Positions 35,151-45,618 of a DNA stretch of 64,000 nucleotides are shown here, one piece after another; the first letter of the stretch is position 1, and the number at the start of each line of letters is the position of its first letter. A program made the translations under genes and the position numbers. Where the stretch lies: assembly GCF_016808335.1 (NCBI RefSeq), contig NC_053145.1:682001-746000 (forward strand). The letters are read 5' to 3'. Source of the stretch: Panicum virgatum (Eukaryota > Streptophyta > Magnoliopsida > Poales > Poaceae). Under the pieces are notes generated by a model that worked only from the letters and a program-made list of their open reading frames with translations, had not been told where the DNA came from and did no database searches.

Positions 35151-35420
35151 TAGATTAATTTTTTTGGGAAAGGTTGCCTCAAAAATGAAATACCTGGTGT
35201 CGGTACCCTGCAACTGGGGTACCCACTCCTACTGTGCCAAGACTCGCGTAGTTATTCGTAACTACGCCCTAAGGAGCTGAGCAGCCAAACCCCTGGGGTC
35301 TGACTCCATCTCACCGGACCAACGGTTCCGGACCCGCTTCCTGCTCGGGGACGGGTTCGGTGTCACCACGTGTCCTAGAGGTGGTAGAGGTGGAAATGCT
35401 CAGTACCTGTGGTCGCGGAC

Positions 35421-35620
35421 CCGGACCCCCGCAGGTGGGTCCGGGACCTCCACGTGCCATCCGGACTCCCGCAGATGGGTCCTGGACCTCCACGTGCCAT
35501 CCGGACTCCCGCAGATGGGTCCTGGACCTCCACGTGCCATCCGGACTCCCGCAGATGGGTCCTGGACCTCCACGTGCCATCCGGACTCCCGCAGATGGGT
35601 CCTGGACCTCCACGTGCCTA
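35421..35620. repeat. 40-bp minisatellite, five units, inside the solo LTR
   Basis: Five consecutive 40-bp units begin CCGGACTCCCGCAGATGGGT (the first is slightly different) and each ends in CCACGTGCC. The other LTR copy at 60921-61000 has only two units, so the array has expanded or contracted within the family. Each unit has one G-box (CACGTG). Confidence 0.95.
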
Positions 35621-36165
35621 TCCGGACCCCCGTGAGCTCTCGGCTCAGCTAGCTGCTCGGGAGGGGTCCGGAGCCGCCACGTGTCACGCAGACGCGGGCG
35701 TGGGCGCAAGCCTTCCGCTGGAAGCTCCCTCACCCACCCGCATTAACTGCGAGTGGTTGAGGCGGGCTCTACTGCCTCTGGGCATGGGGCAGCTTTTGTC
35801 AGTCCACACTGTGGATCGACAGTTATCGAGGCAGCTCGTCAGTTACCAAGGCAAGCATTAAAGACTCAGCGCCGCGTGCATGGGCGACGAGTCATGATGA
35901 CCAGCTACTGACTGGAGCAACAGTGCACACTGCTACAGTGAACTGAGTCAGTAGTTCGGCGCTTCATCATGACCTCAACGCGCGGCTGCAGAGGCTAGAC
36001 TCTACTCTGACAGGACAGCTCAAGACCATCCCTGGTCAGAAGCTACGCACGGAAGCCGACGACAAGATCTCCGGATCTGAGGCATTGAAGGCCAAAGTGT
36101 AGTTTATAATAGATCACCGGGTCCACATGTCGGGGCCCCGCTCAGTGTACGTGCTCCCCTTGGAC

Positions 36166-36173
36166 ATATAAAA
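36166..36173 (+). promoter_or_regulatory. TATA box of the solo LTR
   Basis: ACATATAAAAGGG lies in the second half of the LTR, downstream of the G-box array, marking the probable U3/R boundary just after it. Confidence 0.6.
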
Positions 36174-36319
36174 GGGAGAGCACGCCCGCTAGAACACAGA
36201 TCCTCAGACTCTCCAAAGACTCAGCTAGAGAGTGAAGGCAATACAACACACAGTGGACGTAGGGTATTACACTCCGGCGGCCCGAACCACTCTAAATCTT
36301 GCTGTGTTCGTCGTGTTCT

Positions 36320-36520
36320 TGAGTGAAATCCATCTAGAACTAGCTAACCCCCGAGTACACACCCTCTGGGCTTAGGCGGGTGCCTTAAGCCACCCGGCTG
36401 TGGTTTGCCATCGTGTTCTTCCTGGGAGATCGAACTAGAACTAGCTAGCCCCCGAGTACACACCCTCTGGGCTTAGGCGGGTGCCTTCCGCCACCCGGCT
36501 GTGGTTTGCACACCACGACA
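36320..36520. repeat. About 100-bp tandem duplication at the LTR 3' end
   Basis: A unit with CTAGAACTAGCTA, CCCCCGAGTACACACCCTCT and GCCACCCGGCTGTGGTTTGC occurs twice with a period of about 101 bp. It forms the end of the solo LTR. Confidence 0.85.
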
Positions 36521-37667
36521 TCTGGTTATTTCTTGACGACCTTGTGTTTCTTGAAACCATGGTTACTGATATGCTTCACCTGTCCCTTTGATTCCAATTC
36601 TCTAAAACACGAGGTTAAGTATTAGAGAGGCTTGTTAGATTGGATCTGATATTATAGCTATCTTTTTTTCAAATTTAAAGCATACATTAGTCAATTTTGC
36701 AACAATTTAACAAGCTACTCTATCTATATTTTGGCAAACCACAAAGATCAACTAGGCAAACAGCAGTTCAACAACATAAAAGCATGAAGCATGACACAGC
36801 TGCTCAAGAACACAGAAGCATAACAAGCATCATATCAGAAGAGGTAAAAATATAGAAAAATAATTTTACATCAACACATTTTCACATGAATGGCCATATA
36901 TGCTCTGTCGTTCATCATACAAGGCACCAAGTTCAAGATCCAAACATAGAAACATAAAAAATGTCACCTTGAAATCAGAGGAGGGGCTGCCGTAGGTGCA
37001 CAAATTTGGAGGGGAAGTAAGAGCGCAGACCTTCACTGGCGAGGCAATGGAGTAGCAGACTAGACCACCGTGGGAGATGAGCAGCTGCCGTGGGAGGACG
37101 AGGAGCAGCAGCAACAGTGGGAGGACCAGAGGACGAGCAGCCGTCGGGGGCGTCGCGGCGCTGCCGCCGGGCCGTCACGCCGCCGCCGCCGGGCCCGAGC
37201 AGGTAGGGTTAGGGTGCACGGTGGGGAATTTTTGCCTTTTGATGAGGAGAAAATAGGAGCTGTACATGGATGGATAAGGTTATAAGGTTCGCGGGTAAAG
37301 GATTTTTGCGCGCGCAGGCAAAGGAATCATGGCGCGAAGCGATGGCGCGAGCGGGAGGAAAAGGCGCGAAGTCCGCGAGCGGCGGGTGCGCGAGCGCGCG
37401 GCTGAAATTGTTCGCAGATAGCGGATACATCCGGATTCGACAGAAATTCGGATATCCGGATCCGGATTTAATAATCGAATTCGGATGCTTTCCATTTGCC
37501 ATCCACATTCCATTCGAATACGAATTCGGATATCCATATTTACGTTTTTAATGGATACGAATACGAACAATTCGGATTTCCAGACATCCGAATCCATCCT
37601 TACTCTTCCTACATAGTAGCTGCTAGCTAGTTTTTGGTTCCCGCTTGCCCACCCACATAATCATTCA

Positions 37668-37857
37668 GGGCTTGCTTGGATTGCTACCAAAATTTTGGCA
37701 TACCAAGTTAAAATTTTGGCTACTATTTAGTTGGGTACTAAAATTTGTCCACCTCTCACATTTATCCTACCAAAATGTGGGCAAATTTTTTACCCAACAT
37801 TTAGCTAGCCAAAACTTTGGCATGCCAAAATGTTAGTAGCAATCCAAGCACGTCCTC
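37668..37857. mobile_element. Small MITE with GCTTGCTTGGATTGCTACC ends
   Basis: The left end GCTTGCTTGGATTGCTACCA and the right end GTAGCAATCCAAGCACGTCC are inverted. The internal CAAAATTTTGGCAT motifs are also inverted. The element is about 190 bp and non-coding. Confidence 0.7.
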
Positions 37858-37964
37858 AATCGCACCCTTGCTGCTTGTTGTCAGCTAAAATGTCCAACAA
37901 AGGCAGCATATATGGATGTAGCAAAAGTTTCATTGTCTACATTTGCAAGTAACAAACTTCTGTG

Positions 37965-38110
37965 TTTAGTTCCCCCACCAAAAATTATTTTTGAAACAAA
38001 ATCTTACCATTCGAGAATATTAAATAAAATTTGTTATAATTTTTTTTGCACGATGGGTTGTAAATTACAAGACGAATCTAATAATGTATATTAATCTATG
38101 ATTAACGGAT
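37965..38110. mobile_element. Half MITE (truncated)
   Basis: The stretch starting TGTTTAGTTCCCCCACC and including ACAAGACGAATCTAATAATG matches the left arms of nearby MITEs, but there is no matching right arm. Confidence 0.4.
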
Positions 38111-39322
38111 GGTAAATAAATAGTCGTTTTGAATCTTTTTAAGTGCATTTTAGATATGTATACTAAAATTTATGCATCTATATCTAGAAAAGTTAAATGA
38201 TAAATAATTTAAAATCCAGAGAGTAGTACCGTATGCATCAGGTAATGCAACAACACCAATGTCCATTATGGCGTTATCTCATTCATCTCGATGGTGTCGT
38301 GATACTGACACCACGACACGATGTGAACGGAATGAATGACGCGGCGCCGCCAATTAATAGCTCCTTCAAAGTTTTCAAAAAAAAAAAAAGCTCTTTCAAT
38401 TCAATTCCACGTCGTCCATCTCTACGCATCGCCCGATGCAATGCACGTGTCAAGCATGCCTGCCGGCTAACATGTCCTTAGTCATTTCTCACGAGACAAT
38501 CCTCATATAACACAGAAACGTTTGGCCATCATTCTAATGACTATTATTATGAACAATATTAGCCGATTAAGAATTTCCAAAATAAAAAAATGTCCATGAT
38601 GCAGCCAATACAAAATTACCAATACAGATGAAGCTACCGAGAGCTTCATCCATACTATTTATTTGCTGGTAGTGTTTGACCACAACCTCAACCTCCTACC
38701 ACTACCACTACCACCGTAATCGGAGCCAACAACAACCAAAAAAAAACACATCACCTTTTCGTATACAAAAACTGTGTGAAATGATGAGCATTCGCACTTA
38801 CCCACACACATTATGCACGTGAGTGGGTCAATGAGATGCAAACTGCACCACTGTCCATCCTTCACAAATGTTAGTAAGTTTTTCACCTGAATAATAAGAA
38901 GAAATGTATTACTTTTGACACATTGACAAGGTAACCAAGTTTTTCTAGCACTGTAGGCTTTGAACCATTTAATGTAATTCCAAAAACACCCTTTAGGCAC
39001 AATTGAATATGATAGCAGCGTTTATAAGCATAAGGTGCAACATGGCTCCTGGATTGGCCCAGTCGAGCCAGTCATGACCATTGTTTCCATTAAACCTCTG
39101 GGCCAGGCTCAGTCTAATAACTAAAATTGCACTGCGTATAGCATTCCTCAACAGTTAGCTAGTTTGGTGGCCGCAGGGACAGCATACCAAGTGCAAAGGT
39201 TAAGAAATTTGCTAGGTTGTTTTGCTAATGGCAGAGATTTGGGTAGTATTTAGCCCAAAGTTGTATTCTTGCAATTATATAGTCATACATAAGCATACAA
39301 GAAGCTATAACATGTGGCTCAC
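38111..39322. other. Downstream region of the DUF615 gene, possible 3' UTR exon
   Basis: On the minus strand a strong acceptor (TTATTCAG, near 38890) precedes about 80 bp that ends at GTGTGGGTAAGTGC. Combined with the donor at the DUF615 stop codon, this could be a spliced 3' UTR exon. Nothing else was recognised. Confidence 0.3.
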
Positions 39323-42194
39323 CTATTCCGCACATGCTTCCTTTGCAAGGGAGCGAAGGAACCTCAAAAGTGGTTCCTTTGCTCTGGAAAGCTTCCCGTT
39401 AGATCCTTCTTCACCATCTTTACTTGTGCTTTCTTCAACCATCTGGACTCTCCTCACGAGCTTCCGCAGTTCCTGTTGACGAAATGTTAGACCAACTTAG
39501 GAGCACCAAATACTAAGCCGTAATAATGCAGTTGACTTAGTTGAGTTAATTAGGAGGTTTAGGAGGTGCAGGAGCATCCCACATGCTCAATTGGTATTCA
39601 TGTAAAAGTTTTAGATTTTGATGTTAACACCAGTGTTAGGTGTTGGATGCATTGGGATTCAACACTGGAAGTGTTCAGCTTTTACATAAGTAAGAAGGAT
39701 TATGAAGGCTATTGTATGGTCTCACTTACCATAGCACAAATGTATGTTGCAAAGCAAACTCTGCTATTACTGCATCCACTCATAATGATGGTATAAGATT
39801 GCTATGCTACTAAACATGATTCACATGTGTGAGCACTGTAATCATGTTGCATAATCTGACCTGGATCAGCAAAAGTTTTATTGTTTCTTCGGTCTAAGGA
39901 GTCAGAATTGTGTTCTTAAACATCATGGGAAAATAGCAGTCACCCGTAATATAGTTTTTCTTCAACACATCTGTAATATAGTTTGGCATAACAATATTCA
40001 TGGGGGCGAGGGGGGTTTGACAGCAGTGGAGAAGCTTAGCAGGGAGGTGGAGTATGACCTAGGGCAGGTTGTGGCATAACAGGAGAGAGAGAAGTAAAAA
40101 TTGAAGGCACCCATAATTATAAAGATATGACAAACTATAATTGTACCCAATTGTCCATTATTAATCTATTCACTATTGTACAATACATAAATGAACGTCC
40201 TAGTCACGTTGTTGAATGAAATATTAAATGCACGCAAAGAGAATACCTGACGATCAAACTCAACATTATGGACAGCATAAACTTCATTAGTAATTGAGAT
40301 GTCTTTGCAAAGGAGACCATCAAACCATCTATCTGCAATTTTCATATACTCTCCATCGTCCTATTCAAATGTTAAATAGTTAAGTTCATGTTTGCTGGAT
40401 TAAAAATCTTGTTATGTTGACCAAATAAGCTACCTCTTCTTCATCAGGTAGTTCCTCCACTTTCTCCTCTTCCACCAACAATTTCTCTTCACTCAGCAAG
40501 GCATGTAACTTACTATCATCTCCATCCTTGGAAGCCTGTATTAGAGTATCCATCAATTTTGGTTGTGCATTGCGTAGAAGTCTACCTGGTCGAAAATTGA
40601 TCACATATACTAACATTAAATGGGTAGGTAATATCTGGCAAAACATAACCTTAACAATTATGTACTGGTTCTCTTTCTAAAAAGGCTTACTTCTTATTAC
40701 TCGTGTCCACTGATTGACACATATTAGGTAAATTTTACATAACAAGTCTAGATTATGAATACTGCAAATTCTGTGAAAATCAAGTGAGGAGGTTCTATAA
40801 TTATCAGCAAAAAAGACTAACATTATTATTTTTTATTGAAAGGGCCGAGGACATGTTATACATCCATGTAAAGTTTCAAGATCAAACTCAATAACATTTG
40901 CAAGACATACACAATGGAAGATTCTTAGTGATAAATATAAAATCAAGTATTCACTAAGCAATTGAAATTTTCATATCTTTGAATGAAAACTGAGTTCTTA
41001 AAGCTTTGAATAGGTTATGTTAATTCTTTGAGAACTTCTGAAAACTTCCACATCTAACAGGCATTTCAAAAAAATTCACCATATACTTATCCTTAGCATG
41101 TTCATTTAGCATCCCTGATAGCCTATGCACACAAAGTGGTGCATAAGGTAGCAAAAATCAAGCTAAGGAAAGAAAAGTCAGAGTCAGCTACTTTTAGTCA
41201 AGATGATGAACAAATTGGCTCATTTACTAAAAAAAATATAATGATGGGTTCAAAGTGGGTGAGAAACAATTGTTTGATTCTGGTTTCAGCATTGACATAC
41301 AAACAGAACCAGTGGGAAGTAGGCCATATGCCTATCAGGGATTATATTTATCTAAAACTTTATTTGCACTGACATTCCCAATTTATACATCAGGAGTCAG
41401 GCAGTCAGCAATACCTAGTCAGGATGTTAAAGAAGTGAATGTTCAGAAGTGGTGAGCTACTGAGCTGCATCTTATGTCACCGAGAAACGAACTGAAATAT
41501 CCTGGAGTTGGCCTGCGGCGTCTGCCCATCCACAGGTTCCAAACTCGACACCAATTAAATGAACAGCCACACTATCACAAGTTACAAAATCCCAAGCTGA
41601 CATAATACCTCAAATCAGTCATACATCTGACTGAATAACACAACAATGCGGCCACACGGAAATGGATGGTTGTAAAGATAGGACCATAGAAATGTACAGA
41701 CCGATGTAATTGAACTGCCTCCTTTTTCCTTCCCGCACATCGGGCCCAAATCTCTGGAAACCAAGAATGGATTACAGCACACCAATGTCTCAATTCCGTG
41801 ATCCAACACAACCTCATCATCACCGAAACGAGAGTAACGGATGTACGGTAGGTACCTTGACGAGCATGAGAGCGTCGAAGACCTCGGTTTCCAGTGAGGC
41901 GGCCCTTAGGATGCGCTTGATCTGCGGAGGCGGGAACTTGGCGAGGTCCATGCCCCACTGCACGGCGCGGCGGGCCTCCCGCTTGAGTGCGTTGCGGCTC
42001 TTCTTCAAGCCGTCCGCGGCGTCCGGATCGTCGGTGTCCTCGGCGGCGTCGGCCGGCAGAGGGCCTGTGGGGCGGAGGGCGCGCGGGTGGCGGAGGCCGG
42101 GCGAGGGGGCCGCGAGGGAGGACAGGAGGCGAGCCGGCTTGAGGGAGAGGAGGAGCGGGCGGCGCAGCGGCATGGCGGCGGCGGGGTGCGCCAT
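39323..42194 (-). CDS. DUF615 / YjgA(DarP)-like ribosome-associated protein, five exons
   Basis: The exons on the minus strand are 42194-41856, 41753-41702, 40585-40434, 40360-40247 and 39472-39323. All junctions are phase-consistent and give 268 aa. The N-terminus is Arg/Ser/Pro-rich without acids, like an organelle transit peptide. The core is SRNALKREARRAVQWGMDLA, continuing with KFPPPQIKRILR, then GPDVREGKRRQFNYIGRLLR across two splice junctions, then KLMDTLIQASKDGDD. This is the DUF615 fold, whose bacterial member YjgA/DarP acts in 50S ribosome maturation. The C-terminal extension, ending LAKEACAE, is plant-like. A role in plastid or mitochondrial ribosome assembly is inference. The stop codon TAG abuts a strong donor, TAG|GTGAGC. 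The start could also be the Met eight codons in. Confidence 0.85.
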
Positions 42195-42479
42195 GGCGAC
42201 GCGACGGTTACAGGATTCAGTTCAGGTGCTGGCGCTGTAGTGCTGCATCCAACGTATGTAGACTGGAGGCGGTGTTGGTTGGACTTGCACAGCTCCCCGC
42301 CGTCGCAGCTCCGGCGGGTTCGGAGGGCGGGCGCGGCGGGCGGCGCCGATGGACGGGGAAGTTGCGAGACGAAGCAGCAGCCACGGGGGATAACGCAGCA
42401 GGATCGGACGGTCGGGATCACTAGAAAGGCACGCGGCAAAAGCCGCATGGGGCCCATATCCCGCATTATAGTATGGTAG

Positions 42480-43640
42480 TTGATGCAGATTTCAGTGAAG
42501 TCAAATCAGTTGTTTTATTATTTTCACATAGATGTTATGTTCTGCAGCCCGCTGTTGCATTATATTGTCATGATGTTATTATCATCTCAAAAATGCAAGT
42601 TCTTTCTATTGTTACTTCACCGAAGAAGGCTCAGATCCCTGCCACTCTCTGAGGGCATCGAGTCTCATAAAACCAACTAGGAATCAATCAGAAAATTTCT
42701 CAAACTGATCTTGGAAAGATTGATAACTGAAGCATGAAGGTTCCAATGACAATAAGGCTAATCTAATAAATGACTATAGACATGCAGAAAACAATCGAGT
42801 TGGACCCAATAGGGGCATGGACCAATCAGAAGGAATCCTCAATCGCTAATAGCCGGTATATACGTGTGAATCGTGACTCTTCACCAATTGGTCACACAGG
42901 TAGCACATAAACCAGCACAAGCAATGGTGCAGTTTGTTATATTAACCTTGCAAATTAGGAGAGATTGCTGGGAGCCGAGAACTGAGTTATTTTATTTTTA
43001 GAGATGTAGGGAAGCACACACCTAAATTTGTAGCCTTGTAGGAACCGAAAGAAATGTAATGTATGTAGGAACAGAAACGTACTATCTATATAAAATGAAT
43101 ATAAATTATATCCCAAATTCTCTACAAGTCAGTCACTAAAAAAGATTAAAAAACATAGTATAATAGTACTTATTTCTTGTACAAAATATATTTCTCTTAA
43201 CTCAACCATTGGACATCTTTGAGCTTGTAAATCTCTATGTAAATAAACATGATTCTTTATTGGAAATTTCCCTTTGTGGACCTATAAGTGGGTTTACAAC
43301 TTTTCATCTTCCAATGGCTCTATGAACTCAATGTTTTTTTATAGATCAATGAAGATATCATAAGCACAGTAAGATAAAACAATTCATTAATTCAGAGGAG
43401 CAGAAATGGCCTTACAAATTAACTCCTACAGTCTACTGCACATTTAGGAAATATCAAATCAGATAAACATTTAAAATCAGAGCACGTACTATAATCAGTG
43501 AGTTTGACAAAGCTAAGCAAGCCTATCAAAAAGTTCAGTGCTCCTGATTTGTAACCAATCTTATACCTATGCGTCACCGAATTAGTTGGAGTTCAGTTTC
43601 ATGATTCATTTTCGTCCAACTAATCGTACAGAAAGAAGCT
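42480..43640. other. Intergenic, no gene recognised
   Basis: AT-rich DNA upstream of the DUF615 gene, without coherent frames or repeat ends. Confidence 0.45.
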
Positions 43641-44750
43641 AGGTGCCTAGTTGCGATTGCTAGAACACAGATGGCGGAAAAAGGAAACAAACCTCCTCAC
43701 GCGACGTCACCGGGGTCGGACGGCCTTGGTAGCTAGGCGCTTGGCTGGAGCAACTGACGGTCGGGCAGCGCTTGCATGAGCGCGTGATCGATGGGCTCCA
43801 TGCAGCGGACATCGGTGCAGTGTTGATGGGGCTCTCGGTGGCAGGCCTCCTCGCGTGACAACGTCCATGAGCCTAGCGAGAAAGTCCACGAACCTCCTCA
43901 CGCGACGTCACCGGGGTCGGACGGCCTGTTTCCCCTCGCGGGAGGGCGAGGGAGAGGCCTTGTGCTGCCACATCGCCGATATGTTGGGCCCGCGGCATGC
44001 TGCCTTGCTGTCAGCACTTTGCGGCTATCTCTCCTCTTGCCACCATTGCATCGATGCGTCGTCCATCTCAAGCTCAAAGCCGAAATCTGGTTCGACGTCG
44101 CCACCGGCCCTCATCTCGTGCTTCCCTTATGGCTATGGCTATAGCTAGACTGCTGGCGGCAGCCGAGCGCCCTCTTCCAGGGAGCCGCTGCTGCGCCTCG
44201 ACCCCGCCGCACCTGGACTCTGCTGCCTCGCCAGCTTGCTGGTGGCAGGGACCCGCGCCAGTGCCGTACCGCGACTTGAGCTGGTGGCTTGCGAGCGCCG
44301 CTCGCACGGGGACCTGCAGCCGGTCGCTCCTACGCCTTGGTCGGGAGCCGCTGCACCGAGGCCGCGCCGCCAGATACCTGTCACGACAGCGCCTCACGTG
44401 GTGGCTTGGGAGCTTGCCGCGCCGAGGGCTAGCCTCCAGCATGAGCTCGCCATCGTGCCGGTGCGGCGTGGAAGCTCACCGGTGACGGCGATTCTAGCCC
44501 GTTCCAGTGGCGCGGCAAGCAGAGGGTGGGGAACAGAGATCGGAGGCGGCAGAGCAGGCGACGAGGCGATGGGGATGAGCGTCGGCCCGAGAAGCTTCGT
44601 GACAGCTCGGGTAGATGACATACCGGGTTGCAGACCTGAACCAATCCACATCGGACGGACCAGATCGTTTGATCGTCCGATCTAATGGCTATAAGACTAC
44701 CTGGCGACGTGGCCCTATCCATTAGCCCGTTTTTGGTGCAAGAATCGTAG
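43641..44750. other. GC-rich island of unknown origin
   Basis: About 1.1 kb of high-GC DNA with overlapping open frames on both strands, none with a recognised domain. A 37-bp sequence starting AACCTCCTCACGCGACGTCA is present at 43690-43726 and again at 43891-43927, 201 bp apart. It may be the 5' end of a truncated retroposon or a captured gene fragment; neither can be shown here. Confidence 0.35.
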
Positions 44751-45618
44751 ATAGAGATGAGCTAGCTCGAGGATCCAAGGGCCGTGGAGGATTTCCTTGA
44801 GAAAATTCAGAAACTGGAAGACCCAGAGTTACATGGGCCGTTCGGTTACATTTTCTTGAAGCCCATGGAACGAACAGCCCATACAAGGCCCAATCTGTTC
44901 GTCCCTTCCCTTTCTCGTGACGACGTCTCGCAGCGCCAGCAAAGCGTTCCCCCTCTTCTTCCCTAAACCAAATCCATCCAATCTCTCGACGAGCCGCCCC
45001 CACCCGCCGCCTCGGGCGGAGTTTCTTCCCGGGCATGCGTCACTGTCGTGTCGCTGTCTTGCTCGGCCTCCTGACTTCGCCGGCGTTGGAGAAGTTATCC
45101 GCCCCCGCTAGCCCAGTCCCCCTCACCAGTTGCTAGGGACCAGAATTGGTATATACATACGCTTCTCTCTTTATCTCTCTTCCTTAGTAACGTCAATCAA
45201 ATCTTATCCTGCCGTGATCATTTTTTTTAGAATTCAAGGGACCTGCTGCATTTTCCTTTCCGACCAAACATGCAACTGTCCAAAGTTAGCTAGGTCGATT
45301 GGTAGTTAGGATTGCTCCCTCCTGCACTTGGATCAGTGCTACTACTTGTCTAAATGCTCATCATCCCACGAGTCAGTGCATTCCTGTTGGTGAAACGGAT
45401 AGTTTGCGAGTTTCAGCTCATTTGCCACACTTAATCCATGCGCACTAGAAGATTTGAACTCTCCGTGAGAATTATGCTTACTCTTGAGCAGCTAAGATAT
45501 CTGGGGCTCACTTAATTTCCTACTGATGATTCACATAATTTATCGTTATTTATTCTGCCCCTCAAACACTCAGTTCTTTAACACTTTTATTTCCTACTGT
45601 AGGAGCACTTCTGTGAAG

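Larger units (their letters stand above)
35198..36520 (+). mobile_element. Solo LTR (1,323 bp) inside the hAT element
   Basis: It begins TGTCGGTACCCTGCAAC and ends CACCACGACA. The flanks are CCTGG on the left and TCTGG on the right, a 5-bp duplication with one later change. There is no internal region or partner LTR, so this is a solo LTR left by recombination. A second, truncated copy of the same LTR lies at 60707-61047. It carries a 40-bp minisatellite, seven CACGTG sites, a TATA box near 36166 and a duplication of about 100 bp at its 3' end. Confidence 0.88.
33536..37597 (-). mobile_element. Decayed hAT transposon, approximate limits
   Basis: Both ends are packed with GAATTCGAAT, GGATATCC and GAATACGAAT motifs in both orientations. 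The outer ends share ATGGATTCGGAT in inverted orientation (about 33537 and 37590). These are the subterminal repeats seen in hAT elements. Between them on the minus strand lies a broken hAT transposase with a BED finger. A solo LTR (35198-36520) is inserted in it. No clear 8-bp target-site duplication was found, so the limits are estimates. Confidence 0.65.

Noticed and set aside
35421..35620. Regular 40-bp repeats resembling a CRISPR array
   Set aside because: The units are contiguous with no unique spacers, and lie in a plant LTR. It is a minisatellite.
44722..45111. Small frames upstream of the C78 peptidase gene
   Set aside because: They lie in the likely promoter and 5' leader; no conserved residues, and no splice junction links them to the ATG at 45619.
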